Assembly: GCA_050945795.1 (NCBI GenBank) | Contig: JBMNTP010000019.1 | Coordinates: 1 to 36,987 of the forward strand | From: JBMNTP01 sp050945795 | GTDB lineage: Bacteria > Bacillota > Clostridia > Christensenellales > MGBC116941 | Direction: 5' to 3' | DNA length: 36,987 nt | The notes under the pieces: model-generated | Seen by the model: the letters and a program-made list of their open reading frames with translations, nothing else | Told to the model about the DNA's origin: nothing | Databases searched by the model: none | Translations under genes and position numbers: made by a program | In this document: piece after piece, positions 6,287 to 14,287 of the stretch | Layout of the letters: each line of letters opens with the position of its first letter | How positions within the stretch are numbered: position 1 is the stretch's first letter

Positions 6287-8224
6287 ATGGCACAATTATT
6301 CGAGAGAAATACAATCGGAGGCGTCGAACTTAAAAATCGACTAGGTATGGGGCCTATGGGTTTTGGCCACACGGATGCCGACGGCGCATATTCGGACAGG
6401 CAGATTGATTATTATGCCGAGCGTGCCAAGGGCGGTTACGCACTAATCTATCCCACTGCGACAAAAGTATGTTCCAAGTTTGAACCGTCACCATTTCCCA
6501 ACATATTGCAGGACGCTCATCACGGAACTAAACTTAGCATGATCTGCAATATAGTTCATCAGTACGGCGGAAAAGTTTGTTCTCAGCTTTCCATAGGGCT
6601 AGGCCGGGTTGGTATTCCGTACTTAGATATAATGCCTAAATCGGCAAGCGAAGTACCATATTTTTGGGATCCAAGCATCACCTGCGAGGCATATACGGTC
6701 GAAGATATCAAATTCCTGATTGATGAATTTGGAAAAGCGTCTCTTCTTGCTAAAAATGCCGGTGTCGATTTCATTGAAATGCATGCCTATGGCGGCTATC
6801 TGATTGATCAATTCATTTCTGAAGTATGGAACAAGCGGGAAGACGAATATGGCGGCAGCTTAGAAAACAGACTGCGCATTGTATACGAAATTCAAGAGGC
6901 TGTGTGCAAGTATTGCGGACCGGATATGCCTTTAATCATCAAAGTTACCCCTGTACACGGGTTTGAAGGCGGGCGCACGCTAGAAGAGGGCATTGAGATG
7001 CTCAAGGTGATGGATGATAAAGGGTTTGCCGCGTTCCATTTAGACTATGGAACCTATGAATCCTGGTATAATGCCGTAACCACCGTTTATCAGCCGGATG
7101 GCAACCAGTTGTTCATGGCAGAAGCGGCCAAAAAAGCCGGAATCAAAACGCCGCTGATTGTTCAGGGCAAACTGGCCGATCCTGATCTGGCTAAAAAGGT
7201 CATAGCCGATGGAACCGCCGATTTTATACTGCACGGGCATCCTACGCTTGCCGATCCGCATTGGCCTATCAAGGTTATGAAGGGACGCGAGGAGGATATT
7301 TGCCCCTGCATAGGCTGTAACGAGTGTATCTATGCTATATTGATGAACAGGCATTCCACCTGCGCCGTAAACCCGCTATGCGGCATGGAAAAGGATTATG
7401 CTCTAACTCCGGCGACAGAGAAAAAAGACGTGCTTATAATAGGCGGCGGGCCGGCCGGCGCGATGGCAGCTATCACTGCGGCGCAACGCGGATTCTCCGT
7501 AGAGCTGTGGGAGAAGGAGGCGGAGTTGGGCGGCGCGCTTGTCGCTGCCGCGGCACCGGATTTCAAGCTGGCAGTAAAAAGATATGTTGACTATCTGCGC
7601 ACACAGGTAAGCAAACTTAATATTAAGGTTATTCTAAATAAAGAAGCGAAAACGGAAGATATTCTGGCTCGCAAACCGGATACCGTTATACTTGCCGCCG
7701 GCAGCCATCCCATAATCCCCAAAATAGAAGGTATTGATAAGCTCCTTGTCATGGAGGCTACCGATATGCTTAAAGAGGGCACCTGCGTCGGCGAGAAGGC
7801 AGTCGTACTGGGAGGCGGCCTTGTAGGATGTGAAGCGGCGTTGCAGCTATATAATTGCGGCAAAGATGTTACCATCGTCGAATTGCTGGACGATATTCTT
7901 CTGACCGTCCAACACAGTCTGAATAACGATCAGGCCCTGCGCAAGATGATTGCCGATTCCAATATAAAGGTGCTGACCAAAACTTGCTTAATACAAGGCG
8001 TTGACGGCGGCGTCATTATCGAAAAAGACGGGAAGCGGGAGACAATTCCCTGTGACACGCTCGTCGCTGCTGTTGGATATGTGTCCAACAGAGATATGGA
8101 GGATCAACTGCAAGGCAAGATTGACCAGGTAATCACCATCGGTGACAATCTCAAGCCTGCAAAGGTTATCGACGCGGTAAGTCAAGGTTATCACACCGCG
8201 CGTCTGCTGGAGCAGCTTAGTTAG
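6287..8224 (+). CDS. NADH:flavin oxidoreductase, 2-enoate/2,4-dienoyl-CoA reductase type
   Basis: A 645-residue multidomain flavoenzyme. Residues 1 to about 335 form an old-yellow-enzyme TIM barrel with FMN. The active-site loop reads H166-A-Y168-G-G-Y-L, and NKREDEYGGSLENR follows. Cysteines C341, C344, C347 and C359 (also C339) form the [4Fe-4S] site. A FAD-binding Rossmann fold starts near 382 (IIGGGPAG) and an NAD(P)H fold contains VVLGGGLVGCEAA. Such enzymes reduce activated C=C bonds of enoates, dienoyl-CoA or bile-acid intermediates; the substrate here is unknown. The start is the ATG at 6287 with GGAGG ten bases upstream; an in-frame ATG at 6248 has no ribosome site. It appears monocistronic, with its own promoter and terminator. 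Confidence 0.92.
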   Translation: MAQLFERNTIGGVELKNRLGMGPMGFGHTDADGAYSDRQIDYYAERAKGGYALIYPTATKVCSKFEPSPFPNILQDAHHGTKLSMICNIVHQYGGKVCSQLSIGLGRVGIPYLDIMPKSASEVPYFWDPSITCEAYTVEDIKFLIDEFGKASLLAKNAGVDFIEMHAYGGYLIDQFISEVWNKREDEYGGSLENRLRIVYEIQEAVCKYCGPDMPLIIKVTPVHGFEGGRTLEEGIEMLKVMDDKGFAAFHLDYGTYESWYNAVTTVYQPDGNQLFMAEAAKKAGIKTPLIVQGKLADPDLAKKVIADGTADFILHGHPTLADPHWPIKVMKGREEDICPCIGCNECIYAILMNRHSTCAVNPLCGMEKDYALTPATEKKDVLIIGGGPAGAMAAITAAQRGFSVELWEKEAELGGALVAAAAPDFKLAVKRYVDYLRTQVSKLNIKVILNKEAKTEDILARKPDTVILAAGSHPIIPKIEGIDKLLVMEATDMLKEGTCVGEKAVVLGGGLVGCEAALQLYNCGKDVTIVELLDDILLTVQHSLNNDQALRKMIADSNIKVLTKTCLIQGVDGGVIIEKDGKRETIPCDTLVAAVGYVSNRDMEDQLQGKIDQVITIGDNLKPAKVIDAVSQGYHTARLLEQLS

Positions 8225-8259
8225 TCTTCGTTTAAGCAGAAACTGATATATAGTTTAAA

Positions 8260-8283
8260 GCCGCCGCTTTTGCGGCGGCTTTT
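8260..8283 (+). terminator. Terminator after the Fe-S flavoprotein gene
   Basis: Perfect arms GCCGCCGC (8260-8267) and GCGGCGGC (8272-8279), a TTTT loop and a T-tract. Confidence 0.88.
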
Positions 8284-8327
8284 GCTTGTATCCATTCTCG
8301 CTAATAAAGGCTTGTACTATAGCGGCA

Positions 8328-8357
8328 TTGCTTTCTAACCTTGGTATTTGGTATAAT
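8328..8357 (+). promoter_or_regulatory. Promoter for the DUF2798 gene
   Basis: TTGCTT (8328-8333), an 18-base spacer and TATAAT (8352-8357), with TGG just before the -10. A terminator-like hairpin lies 27 bases downstream, inside the leader. Confidence 0.6.
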
Positions 8358-8383
8358 ATAATCGCTGCATACAATATGCCTAG

Positions 8384-8403
8384 GCCGCGTGAGCGGCTTT
8401 TTT
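8384..8403 (+). terminator. Terminator-like hairpin in the leader of the DUF2798 gene
   Basis: GCCGC (8384-8388), loop GTGA, GCGGC (8393-8397), then six Ts. It lies between a good promoter and the ribosome site of the gene at 8430. A small stem GCATA/TATGC (about 8367-8379) precedes it. It may act as an attenuator. Confidence 0.6.
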
Positions 8404-8429
8404 CATAGGGCTAAAAGGAGGATATTACA

Positions 8430-8651
8430 ATGAACAAAAAATACTATAACATTGTGTTCTCGTGTCTCGCCGCGATAGTTATTTCTGTTCCGATTTCGTT
8501 TGTCATGGTGGTTATTAATTTAGGCTTTGTTGAAGGCTTTTTGCTTGCGTTTTTAAAATCCGCCTTAGTAAGCATAGCTATATCTATACCTTTGGCGAAT
8601 ATAGGCATTCCTATCGCTAAAAAGTTAACGGGCAAAATTATGAAGCAATAA
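8430..8651 (+). CDS. DUF2798 small membrane protein
   Basis: A 73-residue protein with two hydrophobic segments (about residues 8-30 and 36-62) and a basic C-terminus. The pattern, including the central INLGF...FLLAFLKSAL stretch and a closing PLAN.GIPIAKKL, fits the DUF2798 family. Its function is unknown. AAAGGAGGA lies about nine bases before the ATG. It is a single gene with its own promoter and a leader hairpin. Bases 8652-8923 downstream contain no gene I can support. Confidence 0.8.
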   Translation: MNKKYYNIVFSCLAAIVISVPISFVMVVINLGFVEGFLLAFLKSALVSIAISIPLANIGIPIAKKLTGKIMKQ

Positions 8652-8923
8652 TTTGTGCCTATTTGTCGCAATCACAGATCAGGCATTGATATTTTCGCGC
8701 ATTGCTATGTGAATCGCCGGCTTCGGCGCCTGCCCTACCACAGGACATTCAGACTATCTTTTAGGGCTCTATTCTGCTAATATGATAAGAAAGTAAAGCG
8801 GCGTTTGCGTTGGTAAAAAGCCGGTTGCAAGGACAAATAGCTGTGGTTTTTATATGATGAGGGCAACGGCAAGACGGCGTCGATGGCATCGGCGATGCGC
8901 GCATGCCGGATGGTGCAAAACCC

Positions 8924-9259
8924 ATGAATCGGTTTTTTGAGCGGGTCTATGAAGTGGTGGATAATATACCTAGCGGCAAAGTGATGTCGTATGGGCAAAT
9001 AGCCGGTGTGCTAGGCAATCCTAGGATGGCGCGAAGGGTCGGTAGCGCCATGCGTAACTGTCCGGATAGGCTGCCGGCTCATCGTGTCATAAGGGCTGAT
9101 GGTTCTATCACCGGCGGAGCGTATGCGGCTTTGCGGCGGGACATGCTTAAGGCTGAGGGCGTGGCGTTTTTGCCGGATGGCCGCGTGGATATGGAGCGCT
9201 GCCGCTGGCGGGGCGCGGAGAACGTCGGAGAGCAGCCGGAGCACCTTCCGAAAATATGA
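8924..9259 (+). CDS. Alkyltransferase-like protein (ATL) of the MGMT family
   Basis: A 111-residue protein matching the C-terminal DNA-binding domain of O6-alkylguanine-DNA alkyltransferase: FFERVYEVVDNIPSGKVMSYGQIA, then a helix-turn-helix with MARRVGSAM. The active-site motif, normally PCHRV, reads P51-A52-H53-R54-V. Without the cysteine it cannot accept alkyl groups. ATL proteins instead bind and flip alkylated guanine and hand it to nucleotide excision repair. I start at the ATG at 8924 because family members begin just before FFERV; an in-frame ATG at 8903 would add seven residues. The ribosome site is weak. It is followed by the metF region after 146 bases. Confidence 0.88.
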   Translation: MNRFFERVYEVVDNIPSGKVMSYGQIAGVLGNPRMARRVGSAMRNCPDRLPAHRVIRADGSITGGAYAALRRDMLKAEGVAFLPDGRVDMERCRWRGAENVGEQPEHLPKI

Positions 9260-9306
9260 GCAAAGAGCGTAAAGCCGTAAAGATAGTATAGATATATGGG
9301 GGCAAA

Positions 9307-9366
9307 GTGATAATCGCAAATCCCGAACTTATTGAGCGCGGATGCCGTTTGCCTGCGGAGGTTTAA
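9307..9366 (+). CDS. Possible 19-codon leader ORF upstream of metF
   Basis: A GTG at 9307 preceded by GGGGG (9298-9302) opens a 19-codon frame ending at TAA 9366, encoding VIIANPELIERGCRLPAEV. It lies 39 bases before metF. ATGCCG (near 9342) can pair with CGGCAT (near 9377), and a six-T run directly precedes the metF ribosome site, so the arrangement could be a leader. It contains no methionine codons beyond the start. It may equally be chance or a gene remnant. Confidence 0.25.
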   Translation: MIIANPELIERGCRLPAEV

Positions 9367-9405
9367 CAATTAAGCGGCATACGGCGGTTTTTTAGGAGTA
9401 GTACC

Positions 9406-10272
9406 ATGAATGTATTAGAAATTATTATACAGCAACGTCCGACACTCTCTTTTGAGATTTTCCCACCCAAAAGCGATGTGCCGTATGAGAGGCTGCAAAG
9501 CGCTATTGTAGAAATCGCCGACCTTACACCAAGCTTTATGAGCGTTACATACGGCGCCGGAGGCGGCACCAGCGCTGATACCGCCGCCATAGCCAACGAT
9601 ATACAGAAAATGTATAGTGTGCCGGTGCTGGCGCATTTAAGCTGCATACACGCAACGCGCGAAGGCGTACATGAACAGCTTGACGCGCTTAGCCGGTTGG
9701 GTATACAGAACATATTAGCTCTTCGTGGCGACATGCCGCCCGGCTTTGACGCGAGCGAGCATCGTGAGTACCGTTACGCCAGCGATTTGATAAGGGATAT
9801 TCGTCAATACGGCGGCTTTTGCATAGGCGGCGCCTGTTATCCTGAAGGGCACCCGGAATCAGAGGGGCAGCGGCAGGATATTGCGCACCTTAAAGAGAAG
9901 GTGGATGCCGGCTGCGATTTTCTAACTACGCAGATGTTTTTCGACAACAATATTTATTATAATTTTGTATATAAGCTGCGCGAGGCCGGAGTTAATGTGC
10001 CGGTGGTGGCGGGCATTATGCCGGTGACAAACCAGGCGCAGATAAAAAGAATACTCGAGCTGTCCGGCGCATCGCTGCCACAGCGTTTTCGCTACATACT
10101 CGACCGCTTCGGGCATAACCCCGCCGCCATGAAGCAGGCCGGCATAGCCTATGCTACGGAGCAGATTGTCGATCTGTTTGCTAACGGCGTTCCTGCGGCG
10201 CATGTATATTCTATGAATAATCCTTCCGTTGCTAATATGATACAGAGTAACCTTTCGGAGATATTAAAATGA
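9406..10272 (+). CDS. metF: Methylenetetrahydrofolate reductase
   Basis: A 288-residue TIM-barrel flavoprotein that reduces 5,10-methylene-THF to 5-methyl-THF, the methyl donor for methionine synthase. It shows the N-terminal SFEIFPPKSD segment with the catalytic Glu, the SVTYGAGGG loop, NILALRGD and the C-terminal FFDNNIYYNFV motif. Length is normal for the bacterial enzyme. AGGAG lies eight bases before the ATG. Its last four bases (ATGA) overlap the start of the reactivation-domain gene, so the two are translationally coupled, and metH follows. No SAM riboswitch or T-box is visible upstream. Confidence 0.95.
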   Translation: MNVLEIIIQQRPTLSFEIFPPKSDVPYERLQSAIVEIADLTPSFMSVTYGAGGGTSADTAAIANDIQKMYSVPVLAHLSCIHATREGVHEQLDALSRLGIQNILALRGDMPPGFDASEHREYRYASDLIRDIRQYGGFCIGGACYPEGHPESEGQRQDIAHLKEKVDAGCDFLTTQMFFDNNIYYNFVYKLREAGVNVPVVAGIMPVTNQAQIKRILELSGASLPQRFRYILDRFGHNPAAMKQAGIAYATEQIVDLFANGVPAAHVYSMNNPSVANMIQSNLSEILK

Positions 10273-10940
10273 GCGCAGCGGTGCGAACGCTGGAAATGCA
10301 GACCGGCGAAGTGACTGTTTCACAATCGCAGATTTTTCGCTACATGGGACTCGGCGGCGCTAAGCCGGACAATACGCTTGCCGCGCTGACGGCCGACTGC
10401 CTCGCAGCTTTTGAAAGTGTTGTTCGTTATAAGGTTCGTTATGCGGTACTGCCGGTTGGCATGGAAGAAAACGGCATTAGCTTTGGCGCTTTTTTCGCGC
10501 CGGGCGGTGATATTGTAAAGCATCTTGACGGCTGCGATAAGGCCATCGCTTTTGTGGCGACTACCGGCATGGAGGTTGAAATACAGAGAAAGCGGGCGGC
10601 GGTAGCGTCTCCGGCGCAAGCGCTGGTGTTTGATGCTATAGGTACGGCTGCAATTGAGTGCTTTTGTGATGCGCTGTGCGAGCTATGGCAAAAAGAATAT
10701 TCGCTTGGCTTTTTGCGTTCTCGCTTTAGCCCTGGCTACGGGGATCTGCCGCTAGAGTTGCAAAAGTCGCTTCTTGAATTTTTGTGCAGCCGACGCATAG
10801 GTGTTGCGCTAAGCGACGCTCTGCTTATGATACCGCAAAAATCCGTCTCGGCTTTTGTCGGCATAGGAGAAACTGGCGGCGCCGACAGCATCGCTGAATG
10901 CAGCCGGTGTAAAGGCGGGGATTGTCAATTTCGGCTGTAG
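10269..10940 (+). CDS. Stand-alone methionine synthase reactivation (AdoMet-binding) domain
   Basis: A 223-residue protein equivalent to the C-terminal activation domain of E. coli MetH. The AdoMet-binding motif RFSPGYGDLPL (about residues 151-161) and LLMIPQKSVSAFVG (about 180-193) are clear. In full-length MetH this domain methylates oxidised cob(II)alamin using AdoMet and a reductant. Here it is a separate gene between metF and a metH that lacks it, as known from Thermotoga and some Clostridia. The C-terminus ends in C-x2-C-x4-C, an addition that could hold a metal or a redox thiol. The ATG overlaps the metF stop. Confidence 0.88.
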   Translation: MSAAVRTLEMQTGEVTVSQSQIFRYMGLGGAKPDNTLAALTADCLAAFESVVRYKVRYAVLPVGMEENGISFGAFFAPGGDIVKHLDGCDKAIAFVATTGMEVEIQRKRAAVASPAQALVFDAIGTAAIECFCDALCELWQKEYSLGFLRSRFSPGYGDLPLELQKSLLEFLCSRRIGVALSDALLMIPQKSVSAFVGIGETGGADSIAECSRCKGGDCQFRL

Positions 10941-10952
10941 GAGAGAGGACTT

Positions 10953-13367
10953 ATGAATGTTTTAGAATGTGTCCGGCAGGGGCTGTTTTATCTTGACGGC
11001 GGCACCGGATCTATGTTGCAGGCGCAGGGGCTTAAGCCGGGAGAATTGCCGGAAATGTGGAACCTGAATCGGCCGGAGCAGATTGTTGCGCTACATAGCG
11101 CATATTTTAAGGCGGGGAGCAATGCCGTATGCACCAATACTTTCGGCGCGAACCGGCTTAAGTTTAACGGAATAAACACCCCTTCTGTTAATGAAATTAT
11201 ACATGCTGCAGTCAACTGCGCCAAAACGGCGCGCGGGGCCGCCGATGGGCAATTACACCGTTTTATAGCGCTTGATATAGGACCGCTCGGGCAGCTGCTT
11301 GAGCCGCTGGGGGATATTGCCTTCGAGCGGGCGGTAGAGCTTTTCGCCGAGCAGGTGCGTTCAGGAGCAGAGGCCGGCGCCGATTTCATATTGATTGAAA
11401 CGATGAACGACAGCTATGAAACAAAGGCGGCAGTACTGGCGGCTAAAGAAAACTGCGAGCTGCCGATCTTTGTAAGCAACGTATATGACGAGAGCGGCAA
11501 GCTGATGAGCGGTGCTACCCCAGAAGTAATGGTGGCGATGCTTGAGGGGCTGGGCGTTGATGTTATAGGGCTTAATTGCTCTCTAGGCCCGGAGCAGATG
11601 CAAGAATTGATTCCGCGCTTTGCTGCCGCCGCGTCGGTACCTGTGCTTATAAAGCCTAACGCCGGTATGCCGGCTACAGCGGGCGGCCAGACCATTTACA
11701 ACGTGGGGCCGGAGCAATTCGCTAAGAGTATGCAGGAAATGGTATTAAACGGAGGCCGCGTGATAGGCGGCTGTTGCGGCACCACTCCTGAGTATATAGC
11801 GGCGCTTGTGGAGCATACAAAGCGCACATCGCCGCCGCCTATAATACCCAAGCGCCGTTCGGTCATATGCTCGCATTCTCGGGTAGTTGAATTTACCGAT
11901 GCGCCGGTGCTTATAGGCGAGCGTATCAACCCTACCGGCAAACAGCGCTTTAAAGAGGCGCTTAGAAACCGGGACATAGACTATATACTTCGCGAGGGCA
12001 TCGCGCAGGAGGAGCGCGGCGTGCATGTGCTGGACGTCAACGTTGGTCTGCCCGAAATAGACGAGGCTCGAATGCTAAGCGACTGCGTTAGGGAGTTGCA
12101 GGCGGTATGCGCGTTGCCGCTACAGCTCGATACTTCAAACCCCATAGCCATGGAACGCGCCATGCGAGTATACAATGGCAAGCCTATGATAAATTCTGTA
12201 AATGGTAGTGAAGAAAGCATGAACGCGGTGTTTCCGTTGGTAAAGAAATATGGCGGGCTTGTTGTGTGTCTGACGCTTGATGAGCAGGGCATTCCTAATA
12301 CCGCCGAAGGCAGGCTGGCCATCGCAAAGAAGATAGCCAACCGCGCTAAAGAGGCCGGTATAGCGAAACACCATCTAATTTTCGATCCTCTGGCCATGGC
12401 GGTTTCGTCCGATCAAACGGCAGCAAAGGCCACGCTTGACGCCATTCCCCTTATACAAGAAAGGCTTGGGGCGAATTGCCTGCTCGGCGTTTCAAACATA
12501 TCATTCGGGCTGCCCGCCCGCGACGTCTTAACTGCCGCCTTTTTCACTATGGCGCTGACGCGTGGCCTGAGCGCCGCTATTATAAACCCGTATTCTCTTG
12601 AAATGCAAAAGGCATATTACAGCTACTTGGCGCTTATGGGGCTGGATGCTCATTTTAGACAGTATATTGACTTTGCCAAAAACATGACGTCTGTTGATGA
12701 GGCGGGGGTTTTGACTAAGCCAAAAGAGGACACACCGGCAGCCGACGGGCTAGCCTCCGCTATTTTCCGCGGACTAAGCGGCGAGGCTGCTAGATTGGCG
12801 CGTGCGGCGCTTGAAACGCAGCCGCCGCTGACGCTTATAAACGAGCAGATTGTGCCGGCGCTCGATAACGTGGGACAGGGGTTTGAGAATAAAACGGTAT
12901 TTCTGCCGCAGCTTTTGCTCAGCGCCGAGGCGGCGAAGGCGGCGTTTGAGGAGGCGCGTAAAAAGATGCCGGTGACGGACGAGGTGGGGCCGGCTGTCAT
13001 TCTCGCTACCGTCAAAGGGGATATACACGATATCGGCAAGAACATCGTCAAGGCGCTTATGGAAAACTACGGCTATCGTGTGATTGATTTAGGGCGTGAT
13101 GTGCCGCCCGAAACCATTGCCGAGGCGGCTATACGCTACGATGTAAAACTTGTGGGGTTAAGCGCGCTTATGACTACTACCGTACCGGCTATGGCTGACA
13201 CAATAGCGCTGCTTAGAAACAAAAAGCCGGATTGCAAGGTGATAGTAGGCGGCGCGGTGCTGACGCAGGAATACGCCGACCGTATCGGCGCGGATAAATA
13301 CGGCGCCAACGCTATGGCGTCGGTGCGATACGCCGCAGAGGTGTTCGCCGCCGAGCGTGACGCCTGA
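10953..13367 (+). CDS. metH: Cobalamin-dependent methionine synthase lacking the activation domain
   Basis: An 804-residue enzyme that moves a methyl group from methyl-THF through cobalamin to homocysteine. The homocysteine module (about 1-290) has zinc ligands C209, C274 and C275. The pterin-binding module (about 310-590) starts at IGERINPTGKQRF. The cobalamin cap and binding module (about 600-804) has GDIHDIGKN with the cobalt-ligating H692. E. coli MetH is about 1,230 residues; the missing ~400 C-terminal residues correspond to the reactivation domain encoded by the gene just upstream. It starts 12 bases after that gene, behind AGGAGAGAGG. Confidence 0.95.
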   Translation: MNVLECVRQGLFYLDGGTGSMLQAQGLKPGELPEMWNLNRPEQIVALHSAYFKAGSNAVCTNTFGANRLKFNGINTPSVNEIIHAAVNCAKTARGAADGQLHRFIALDIGPLGQLLEPLGDIAFERAVELFAEQVRSGAEAGADFILIETMNDSYETKAAVLAAKENCELPIFVSNVYDESGKLMSGATPEVMVAMLEGLGVDVIGLNCSLGPEQMQELIPRFAAAASVPVLIKPNAGMPATAGGQTIYNVGPEQFAKSMQEMVLNGGRVIGGCCGTTPEYIAALVEHTKRTSPPPIIPKRRSVICSHSRVVEFTDAPVLIGERINPTGKQRFKEALRNRDIDYILREGIAQEERGVHVLDVNVGLPEIDEARMLSDCVRELQAVCALPLQLDTSNPIAMERAMRVYNGKPMINSVNGSEESMNAVFPLVKKYGGLVVCLTLDEQGIPNTAEGRLAIAKKIANRAKEAGIAKHHLIFDPLAMAVSSDQTAAKATLDAIPLIQERLGANCLLGVSNISFGLPARDVLTAAFFTMALTRGLSAAIINPYSLEMQKAYYSYLALMGLDAHFRQYIDFAKNMTSVDEAGVLTKPKEDTPAADGLASAIFRGLSGEAARLARAALETQPPLTLINEQIVPALDNVGQGFENKTVFLPQLLLSAEAAKAAFEEARKKMPVTDEVGPAVILATVKGDIHDIGKNIVKALMENYGYRVIDLGRDVPPETIAEAAIRYDVKLVGLSALMTTTVPAMADTIALLRNKKPDCKVIVGGAVLTQEYADRIGADKYGANAMASVRYAAEVFAAERDA

Positions 13368-13434
13368 AATGCGGCGAATAAGAATGATAATAGCTTATAT
13401 GTTGGTAGCATGTATTTTCAGCTATGTATTTATA

Positions 13435-13463
13435 AAAAAGCCCGGCAAGATGCCGAGCTTTTT
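13435..13463. terminator. Bidirectional terminator between metH and the coat genes
   Basis: AAAAAGC-C-CGGCA pairs with TGCCG-A-GCTTTTT (one mismatch, three-base loop). A-runs and T-runs flank both sides, so it can end both converging operons. Confidence 0.82.
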
Positions 13464-13497
13464 AATTTGGACTTAAGCCTTTAGCTTGTTAAATGTT

Positions 13498-13752
13498 TTA
13501 GTTCTGTCCGGTGAGCTGTGACTTGGTCTGCTGCACTTCGTCGTCTTTAGCCATTACAGCGGGTTGATAATACCCTTTCGCCTGAGCTATTTGATACAGC
13601 TTATACTGTGACGCCTCGTCGTTATTACGAATCTGCTGAATGGCAGCGCGCAATGAAGGGTTGGCGCATTCGGAAATTGTATTCGCGTAGAATGTCAGAC
13701 TGCTCTTTATAGAGGAAAGAGCATCATTTACCATCATTTTTTCAGTTACCAT
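13498..13752 (-). CDS. CotF-type spore coat protein
   Basis: An 84-residue helical protein matching the CotF-like coat family: D-x-L-S-S-x-K-x-x-L at the start, an NPSLRAAI helix, and a GYYQP turn near residue 62. These ferritin-like helical bundles assemble into the spore coat. GGAGGAG lies about eight bases upstream of the ATG. It is the second gene of a two-gene minus-strand operon with the gene at 13768, a common pairing in spore formers. Its presence indicates that the host makes endospores. Confidence 0.85.
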   Translation of the reverse strand: MVTEKMMVNDALSSIKSSLTFYANTISECANPSLRAAIQQIRNNDEASQYKLYQIAQAKGYYQPAVMAKDDEVQQTKSQLTGQN

Positions 13753-13767
13753 TGCTTATCTCCTCCT

Positions 13768-13953
13768 TTAGCTTAGAAAGCCTAACAATTGTTGCTTGGT
13801 CTGCATCGCGCCCTGCGAGCAGTCCTGAAAATACTGCTTAATTTCAGGATCCATTGCCTGTTCGGCATAAGCTTGCAATTTTTGGTGAGCGGTTTCATGA
13901 GCGCCGATCAAATGACGCAGGTTCTGCAGTTCCATTTGGTTTAGTTGGGACAT
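13768..13953 (-). CDS. Small CotF-operon spore protein
   Basis: A 61-residue helical protein with LNQMELQNLRHLIGAHETAH and a repeated Q-rich helix ending in TKQQLLGFLS. Proteins of this shape commonly accompany CotF-type genes in Clostridia and are thought to be coat-associated. An AAAGGAG ribosome site precedes the ATG. It lies 15 bases upstream of the CotF-type gene in the same operon. No clear sporulation-sigma promoter was identified. Confidence 0.75.
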   Translation of the reverse strand: MSQLNQMELQNLRHLIGAHETAHQKLQAYAEQAMDPEIKQYFQDCSQGAMQTKQQLLGFLS

Positions 13954-14082
13954 ATCAGGAAGCTCCTTTCAAAATATTCTCCAAGCTTAGTATCTCAGAA
14001 TATCTGAAAGAATATCCGCGGCATTTTTTAAGTTTTATAATCGAAATCATATCAATATAACTTAATAAACATTTTTAAATAA

Positions 14083-14095
14083 CTACTCCCCGCAA
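14083..14095 (+). repeat. 13-base direct repeat, left copy
   Basis: CTACTCCCCGCAA occurs here and again at 14924-14936, bounding a ~840-base segment with a Cys-rich small gene and a broken phage gene. Confidence 0.6.
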
Positions 14096-14213
14096 TGTGC
14101 GAGGGCGATCGGAAGTAATGTTAATAATATTGGTTCAAAAAAGCAAATGCTGATTTATCAATGAAATCAGCCTCAACACATCGAATGGTCTAAAAGAGAG
14201 GCGCGAAGTTCTA

Positions 14214-14242
14214 TTGCAAAACAAATCTCAGTTTACTATAAT
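14214..14242 (+). promoter_or_regulatory. Promoter for the small Cys-rich protein
   Basis: TTGCAA (14214-14219), a 17-base spacer and TATAAT (14237-14242). The start codon is 46 bases downstream. Confidence 0.65.
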
Positions 14243-14287
14243 GGAAGCATAAAAGTTCAAAAAAAACAATAACGGTAGTGAGATGGG

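Larger units (their letters stand above)
13954..14287. other. Gene-free interval with a direct repeat and a promoter
   Basis: I see no credible gene here. The interval holds the first copy of the 13-base direct repeat (14083-14095), a perfect eight-base hairpin (GCTGATTT/AAATCAGC, about 14149-14171) preceded by an A-run, and the promoter of the gene at 14288. Confidence 0.6.

Noticed and set aside
8652..8923. Small gene in the gap before the alkyltransferase-like gene
   Set aside because: No frame has a start, ribosome site and recognisable protein pattern; only a GC-rich stem without a T-run near 8715 is seen.
9011..9369. Long antisense open frames opposite the alkyltransferase-like and other GC-rich genes
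   Set aside because: They lack ribosome sites and family features and mirror the codon pattern of the sense genes.
9260..9405. SAM riboswitch or T-box upstream of metF
   Set aside because: The conserved cores of these elements are not visible; only a small micro-ORF and weak stems are present.
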